DNA from: Hyphochytrium catenoides
Taxonomy: Eukaryota; Sar; Hyphochytriomycetes; Hyphochytriales; Hyphochytriaceae
Reading direction: 5' to 3'
Length of the DNA stretch: 23,324 bases
NCBI GenBank assembly: GCA_900088475.1
Contig: FLMG01001552.1
Location: 5,095-28,418, forward strand
Of this stretch, positions 18,331 through 23,324 are shown in pieces; the first letter of the stretch is position 1, and each line of letters starts with the position of its first letter. The notes below the pieces were generated by a model that was given only the letters and a program-made list of their open reading frames with translations, was not told the origin of the DNA and searched no databases. A program made the translations under genes and the position numbers.

Positions 18331-20716
18331 ATGGCTGATGTGAGTCATCCAAGTAGCCGATATCGTTTAACAATTGATAATTAACACATATCCTCTACAG
18401 GCTGTGGGCTATGCTGCTGCAGGTGCAGCGGCTGTCATTGTCGGATCGGCTTTTGTGCCGACCAAGCTCTATCCCACCTATGACGGTCTGTGGGCTCTTT
18501 GCCTTCTTGCTGTACTTCTCGTTTTTCTGGTTACGGTCTGTGGGCTCTCGCCTTTTTGCTGTTATCTCTTGCCTCTCCTGCTCTCACTTAAGTCTTCTCT
18601 TGTTTAATCACTTCCTGTCTTCAACTCATTTCTGGCTTGTTTCATTTTTCCTTCATCAGGGATGATATTCCAGTGGTTCATGGTGAGTAAGAACTGTCGA
18701 GGGGCCAGAACCGAAGAGTTAGTCTCACAGGCATTTACCATTTCCTCTAGTGCTCTGGGATCATGGGAGTAGGCGTCGTTTGGGGAGTTCTCAGCAACCA
18801 CTGGGAGGGCCCACTCACAGCTACAGGTGCACTTCCTAGTCGTGCTTCTAGCCTAGAACTCTGCTTGCGCAACTACCTGGACCGAGTACCACCTGCGTTA
18901 ATCAATCACCACATTCCCGCCCACTGACTACGTCGGCACTTGTTTTCTATTATGCCACGCTGTTTGACATAGGGCTTTACGTCTTCCCGCATGGGATTAT
19001 TGGCGGTGCCGGATGGGCTCTAGCAAATGCGATGATCCCCACCGTGGTGAACTTCATTGGTCTATCTAAAGGCTTTATCTTCTGGAACAGCACCAAAATG
19101 CTAGTCTGTGCAGTAGTGCAGACTTTTGGTACGGATTGTGCCTTTCTTATTGTTGATCACAGCCGCTGTCCTGCCATCTAACGTCTCTTCTTCCCGACTT
19201 CTTCTCAGGCTTTTACGGCCTGACCCCGCGACCACCCTCCAATTGGTTCATTTTTCTCCTTGGTATGGCTCTAATTTTAGTAGCAATTGGGGTTTTTGGC
19301 GTTGTCAAGCCAACTTTATCCAAAGTGGCCGCCCAGAAAGCGAAGAACCTAGGTTCAGAGACACCGGTATGCGCCTATCGGTACTAATCCAACTTGCGGT
19401 TTAGCTTCGTTCAAGGTTAACCAAAACGTTACGAAGGAACTGTCGGAACCGCTGCTTAGCATTGGCTCGAAAGTAATACAATGTCCTTGTTGTCTTCTAA
19501 CGTCATCCTATCGTAGGAGAGCTTACACACGGAACTGACGCGAACGTACGGTGCAACACCATCACTGGGGGATGATACTGGCCGGCGCCGCACGTCATCA
19601 TCTACTACTGGACCACATGCCATCGATGTCCTTTCGGAACTACCGAACTTCGGTATGCGAACGTCTTTAGGATTCCGGTTAGGCATTATAGCTTACGATA
19701 AGACCGAACTGCCGGCATTGCGTTTTGCAATATACATAGGTCCTTATGAAATCAACGGACTGGTTCCACCGCCAAAGACTGACGATGAAGACGAGGCTGC
19801 AGCGCACAGAAGGTTCCTTATTGGGAGTAGTCTGGCCGTCTTGGTGGGCTTCATATTTGGAAATACCATGACGCCATTTCTTATCTGGCAGGTTAGTGTC
19901 TTCTGGTGACGGTCGTTGCGATGTTGCCACTCTTTGTTCCCGTTGACTCTCATGTTGCGAATTTAAAAGCGCTAGTCACAGAAAGGTCTCTCCCGTAACA
20001 TTTCGCAGGAACAATGTCAAGCTTTCGCAGAGCGTGCCGCCGAAGCAGGCGTTACGGTCACCTGCAAGCCCACTGACATGATCTTTAGTCAATGTCTTGG
20101 AGATTACTTAGGGTCAACATTGGTCTTCGTTGTCTATTCCATGGTGAGTCCACAGACCTCTCACCAGCAATTCCCTGGTCTCTATAGGAAGAATGCAGTT
20201 TTACGGCACCTAATTATCATCAACTAGGTTCACAAGTATCGAGGAACCACAATGCGTCGCAGTGCCATGCGTCCTGCTTACATCGCGGGAATGCTATGGA
20301 GTCTGGGCAAGATTATACAGTTTGCAGCTCTTCAGACGCTGCCATTCATCGTCGTCTATCCTGTAATGGCCATTGGCCCAGCAGCAGGTACCATAGCTAG
20401 CGATGAGAGGCGATGATTTATGATCGGCGAAGATCTTGAGTTCCTAGGGCTGTGAGTTTGTTACATAAGATCTCGCCCCAATTCCACCGCAACATTTTTG
20501 TGCTTATGTGGTAGCTGCACTGCTCTACGTCAAAAGATGGCGTGTGTGAGCTCGTGGAAGTTCGGTATCTGACATATCATTTCTGCAGTGTCCACCCTCT
20601 GGTCGACCTTCTACTTTGGGGAGATCCAAGGAGCTCGCAATATGCGGCTATTGGCTCTTGGTTGCACTTTAGCTTTTGTCGGAATCATTCTGAATACACT
20701 CAGCCATCCTCACTGA
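18331..20716 (+). CDS. TMEM144: TMEM144-family membrane transporter
   Basis: About 424 aa in 12 exons: 18331-18339, 18401-18485, 18660-18682, 18751-18826, 18973-19128, 19209-19366, 19416-19472, 19517-19652, 19740-19891, 20009-20143, 20228-20387, 20589-20716. Recognised as TMEM144 (PF07857; DMT-type fold) from GSAFVPTK, IFQWFMCSGI, FPHGIIGGAGWALANAMIP, the second half MRPAYIAGMLWSLGKIIQF, and FYFGEIQGARNM near the end. About ten hydrophobic helices split into two halves. The central loop (residues ~165-270) is hydrophilic, with an acidic TDDEDEAAAHRR segment, making the protein ~80 residues longer than human TMEM144. The family is annotated as putative carbohydrate transporters; the substrate is unproven. 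The first coding exon is only three codons. The 19366/19416 junction has an alternative (donor at about 19352, acceptor before 19405), also in frame. Confidence 0.92.
18483..18560 (+). repeat. Imperfect ~50-bp tandem duplication across a TMEM144 splice donor
   Basis: ACGGTCTGTGGGCTCT occurs exactly at 18483 and again at 18533, with recognisable similarity continuing (GCCTTCTTGCTG versus GCCTTTTTGCTG). The first copy carries the donor used by the model after 18485; the second gives an identical donor inside the intron. The intron is 174 nt, longer than most here, as expected if it grew by duplication. Confidence 0.8.
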
Positions 20717-20919
20717 GAAGGACTGGTTTGCTACAATATGCTTACATGGTCACTCACCATAGTGAACTAAGCTCTATACAAGTAATCAAAGAGCTAGAAT
20801 AAGCATGAACCAGCCTGCCGCAAGTCAAAGAGAGGCCACCACCATCGTGTTTGCGATGCCCAAATGGGATAATAGCCCTTGAGCGGTTGCTTTTTCAAAC
20901 CCGACCACCCAGTCCTTCC
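20717..20919. other. 3' flank of the TMEM144 gene
   Basis: I see no supported gene in these bases. An open plus-strand frame beginning after a TGA near 20807 runs into the next coding-like stretch but has no ATG. Confidence 0.35.
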
Positions 20920-21597
20920 TCCTCCAGCAGCTATGTCGTAGGATACCCACCGTCTTTTCCCCAACCGCCACAGCTGGTGAGGAAGACATGGTGAGAGATG
21001 ACAGCGGTTGAAGACCCGAGACGCAGTCCCTCGTAGCGGATTATTAGTTGTCGAATGCTTGCGTTAGAGATCAAAGAACTTATTAAATGGAGGTTGAGTA
21101 GCGAAAGAGCTAGGGAGCGAAGAAGGATTGACAAGAAACCGAAAAGGAAAGATCGTCTTGCATGGTGGACCATGAAGCGACTGAGGAAAAAAATAGCTAT
21201 ATGGAGGTCAGAGGAGAAGAGGAAGAGAAAGATCGCTTGAAGAAAGCTCATATATGGAAGGAAAGAATGATGAAAGAGAAAGGTGAATGAGTAGTCAGTG
21301 GAGCGCAGAAGTGATAGGGGCCAAGGACAATATGACGCTGTCCCTGAGGAAACCTAACGGACTAAAACGGCGAGAAAGGTGGGAACAGCTAGATTCGCAA
21401 GGGCACGAGGATGTTATTGAGCTATCTTAATTATCAAACTTAGGGATGCTCCAGAAGAGTGCTTGTGCACATAGTGGCGTCAGAGGAAATTATTTCGGTC
21501 GCCAGACTCATGGATACGTTTGGTGAATGGTCCTGATCCTTGGCACATGATCCCCCTTGAATGCTTAGAAGAAGGCTCCTCTGGCTCAGACGCATGA
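20920..21597 (+). CDS. Probable small gene, exon structure unresolved
   Basis: Unrecognised. Coding-like pieces on the plus strand: a Pro/Ser-rich frame ending at a GT donor after 20990 (contains PPSPSSSSSYVVGYPPSF); a phase-compatible exon from 21048 (MLALEIKELIKWRL, then very Lys/Arg-rich); an acidic/basic helical frame to about 21285 (EEEKDRLKKAHIWKERMM); and a frame around 21286-21428 (MTLSLRKPNGLKRRERWEQL). The best-defined part is the 3' end: exon 21444-21522 (VLVHIVASEEIISVARLMDT) joined in phase over a 46-nt intron to 21569-21597, ending EEGSSGSDA and stop. The middle pieces lie in different frames, and I could not join them with introns of normal size. The strand is purine-rich, which inflates open frames, so part of this may not be coding. 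No start codon is supported. Confidence 0.33.
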
Positions 21598-21839
21598 ATA
21601 ATAGAGGAAATGATGGGATAGACCAGAAAGGCTACACCAACCTTGCCCTACACCTTCGGTGCGGCACTCCGCCGGAAACGTTGCTGATTGGGTTGTTGTG
21701 CGGGAAATCCCAATCACTTTCCCCTGGGGTTGATACAAGTAATCCAGAAAAGACATAAACAATACCGTCCTCGTCTCCCCTGCCGCCTGGTGGAGGCCAG
21801 GGCCACAAGGCTGAACAATGTGGTCACGGTCGCCGGCCA

Positions 21840-22896
21840 ATGACTCAAACCGCTGCTGAAGCCGCAAAAGTAGTGGGAATGTCAGCGACGGTTTTGGTGG
21901 TGATTGCGCCAAATAAAGAAGTCTTGACTTCTTCCCCGAGATCCACCCAACGTCACTGCCGTTTGCTGCTTCTGTTGTTGCCAAGGTCGTTAACCATCTG
22001 GCTGCAGGCACTATTTGTAGGTGAGAAGCCAAAGGACATTTCCGCTCTTGGCAAACTTGCTCCAAACTTGAAGAAGTTCTTCGCGGGTAACAGCAACCAA
22101 GAATATTATTTATTATTACTAAACCGTCCCGTGCCCATCGAGAGCCCTCTTCGAGGTGAGTCCGCTGAGATGACGCGCGAGTGCGTTTGTGACGCACTCC
22201 GCATACCTGCAGCTTGCTACTGCTCTTGGTTCTGTTGATGGGTCGACCTGCCCACTCCCCAGCTCCTCTTCTCATCCCGTCCTTGTCTTTCAATCCTTTT
22301 GATCTACCTCTTGATGATCACGGTTTTAGAAATGGTGTCATCGTTAATTTGCCTACGCACATGCAAAGACTGACCATTCCCTTCAGCATCTGCAATTCAT
22401 AGAACTGTGGCACCTTGCACGATATTCTTCAATGGCTGGAAGGCCATGGTGTAATAACAGATGGCGCTTGGTTGGCTCCCAAATCTCCTTTGATGCAGAC
22501 AAGGCTTGCGACTTGATCCGATACTCCTATCGTCCGTACTGAGTCCTCTTGTTCAAGATACCTTGTGTTAGCTGTTATATGTCGACAACTCCGTCGGATC
22601 AGTACCCTATACTCCTCCGAAAGAGAAGCTCTCTTTCTGTCTCTTAGGGGTAGCGCTCGGACCAACAGGAGGTCGAAAGGAGAAGGCCCTCACGGGAGGA
22701 ACGCGGCCTTTACTCTGAACTAGTTGCAGACGAGGTGGGGCAGTCCAAGTTTCCAAGCCAACTGACTATCAGGGGTAGGTAGCTCTTATTCCGTGGAGGA
22801 GAATGCTCTCATCTCTACCTAGTACTATCCTCTGATCTCTCTTCTCTGCCCCCTGCGATCAGGTTATGCTTGTTAACAACGTCAAGTAGTCAATAA
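21840..22896 (+). CDS. Unrecognised gene with consistent short-intron exon chain
   Basis: Not recognised. Exons 21840-21951, 22021-22086, 22156-22188, 22263-22334, 22403-22535, 22603-22649, 22730-22778, 22863-22896 join with every phase agreeing and introns of 67-84 nt, giving about 181 aa. Features: VLVVIAPNKEVLTSS, a helical KPKDISALGKLAPNLKKFF, FNPFDLPLDDHGF, then an aromatic, Cys-containing stretch (WHLARYSSMAGRPWCNNRWR) and SFDADKACDLIRYS, then SSEREALFLSLR. No signal peptide or membrane helix is obvious. The start is tentative: the frame is open upstream to 21759, and earlier exons may exist, possibly including the preceding unresolved gene. If the 22649 donor is not used, the protein instead ends at a TAG at 22721. 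The evidence is phase and intron-length consistency plus composition, not homology. Confidence 0.5.
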
Positions 22897-22897
22897 A
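22892..22897 (+). terminator. AATAAA overlapping the modelled stop of the unrecognised gene
   Basis: The modelled last codons read CAA TAA followed by A, so AATAAA overlaps the stop, as at the end of the ankyrin gene. It supports a transcript end here but is only six bases. Confidence 0.3.
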
Positions 22898-22901
22898 CTT
22901 C

Positions 22902-23256
22902 CTACTTGAGAAGAAAAAGCTCTTCAGATCGCCTTAGACCTCTTCCTCTTCTGCAAAGCTTTGTCGTAGCTGAGTCTTGGCCACTCCTGGAGGCGGAGTT
23001 CCGGCTCCTTTTCTGTGTAACAATAATGCGGATGATGATGACTCCTTTTAGCAATTTCTGCTCACTAGGTTATCGTGACAAAGGGCACAAGAAGGATGTA
23101 AAATGGTGAACCCAGAGCTGATGCTACTGTCGCGGCTTGTGTTTTCCTCGTGATCGGTACTACTATGAGGAGAAGAGGAGAGAGGAAACGGACACATGAG
23201 AGAGCGAGAGGGAATAGTGTACTTATCTCCATAACCTTTCTTCCTGCTGGCCCCAT
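22902..23256 (-). CDS. Weak candidate for a small basic protein
   Basis: Exons 23256-23236, 23159-23128 and 23064-22902 can be joined in phase (introns of 76 and 63 nt; the first has a long pyrimidine tract before its acceptor) into a 71-residue basic protein with MGPAGRK at the start and RRSEELFLLK at the end. No family is recognised. The region is low in information, and a plus-strand frame (22906-23109) is also open, so this may be chance. Confidence 0.2.
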
Positions 23257-23324
23257 GACCGATTACATAGATGATATAAGGAAAGGCCTCTTGGTTAGGC
23301 TTATCAGAGCGCCGCTACTACTAA
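22905..23324. other. Window end without a secure gene
   Basis: Apart from the weak minus-strand candidate, nothing is supported here. There is a short ATG-rich simple stretch near 23024-23042 (GGATGATGATGACTCC-like) and a purine-rich run near 23165-23215. Confidence 0.35.

Noticed and set aside
20931-21251. A very hydrophobic minus-strand frame that could look like a membrane protein
   Set aside because: The hydrophobicity follows from reading the antisense of a purine-rich (Lys/Glu/Arg) stretch as Phe/Leu/Ser codons; no family pattern is visible.
21586-22293. A 235-codon open frame on the minus strand
   Set aside because: Its composition (many Arg, Trp, Cys, His, Ser, no clear motif) looks like the complement of the plus-strand exons, which splice with consistent phases. 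A long intron-free frame would also be atypical here.
1-23324. tRNA, rRNA, transposon, CRISPR or viral sequence
   Set aside because: I searched by eye for tRNA T-loop patterns, rRNA-like blocks, transposase or reverse-transcriptase motifs and spaced repeats, and found none I could support.

Overview
This is a compact, intron-dense nuclear segment from a single-celled eukaryote that builds motile cilia. Two genes encode axonemal proteins (a CFAP99 homologue and the nexin-dynein regulatory complex subunit DRC9/IQCG). Almost every gene is cut by short GT-AG introns, mostly 55-95 nt, about one per 80-190 coding bases. Genes alternate strands and nearly touch at their 3' ends. This rules out a prokaryote or virus and argues against an animal or land plant. 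An alveolate or stramenopile protist fits; a perkinsid-like alveolate is only a guess from gene density, intron size and gene content. All gene models were spliced by hand by joining exons whose phases agree, so individual junctions can be wrong even where the gene is secure.

Layout. (1) 140-3758 (+): an 18-exon gene for a DGAT2-family acyltransferase whose catalytic half follows about 430 extra residues: a Ser/Arg-rich tail, then two tandem copies of a four-helix membrane unit. (2) 3808-6179 (-): a 12-exon ankyrin-repeat protein with essentially one exon per repeat, convergent with gene 1 (49 nt between stops). (3) 6825-9029 (+): an unrecognised Ser-rich, partly coiled-coil protein, divergent from gene 2. 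(4) 9344-13000 (-): CFAP99, 16 exons. (5) 13582-15439 (+): DRC9/IQCG, 10 exons, head to head with CFAP99 over a 581-bp shared upstream region. (6) 15509-17323 (-): a GT92-like glycosyltransferase in one uninterrupted 604-codon frame. (7) 17371-18269: unresolved coding-like segments on the minus strand, perhaps 5' exons of gene 6. (8) 18331-20716 (+): a TMEM144-family 10-TM-type transporter, 12 exons. (9) About 20920-21597 and 21840-22896 (+): two unrecognised intron-containing genes, the second with a consistent exon chain. (10) 22902-23256 (-): a weak small basic ORF.

Functionally the window is mixed: lipid storage (DGAT2), cilium motility (CFAP99, DRC9), glycan metabolism or transport (GT92-like, TMEM144) and scaffold-type proteins of unknown role. 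The only neighbours with an obvious shared job are CFAP99 and DRC9. The least expected architecture is the membrane-repeat/DGAT2 fusion.
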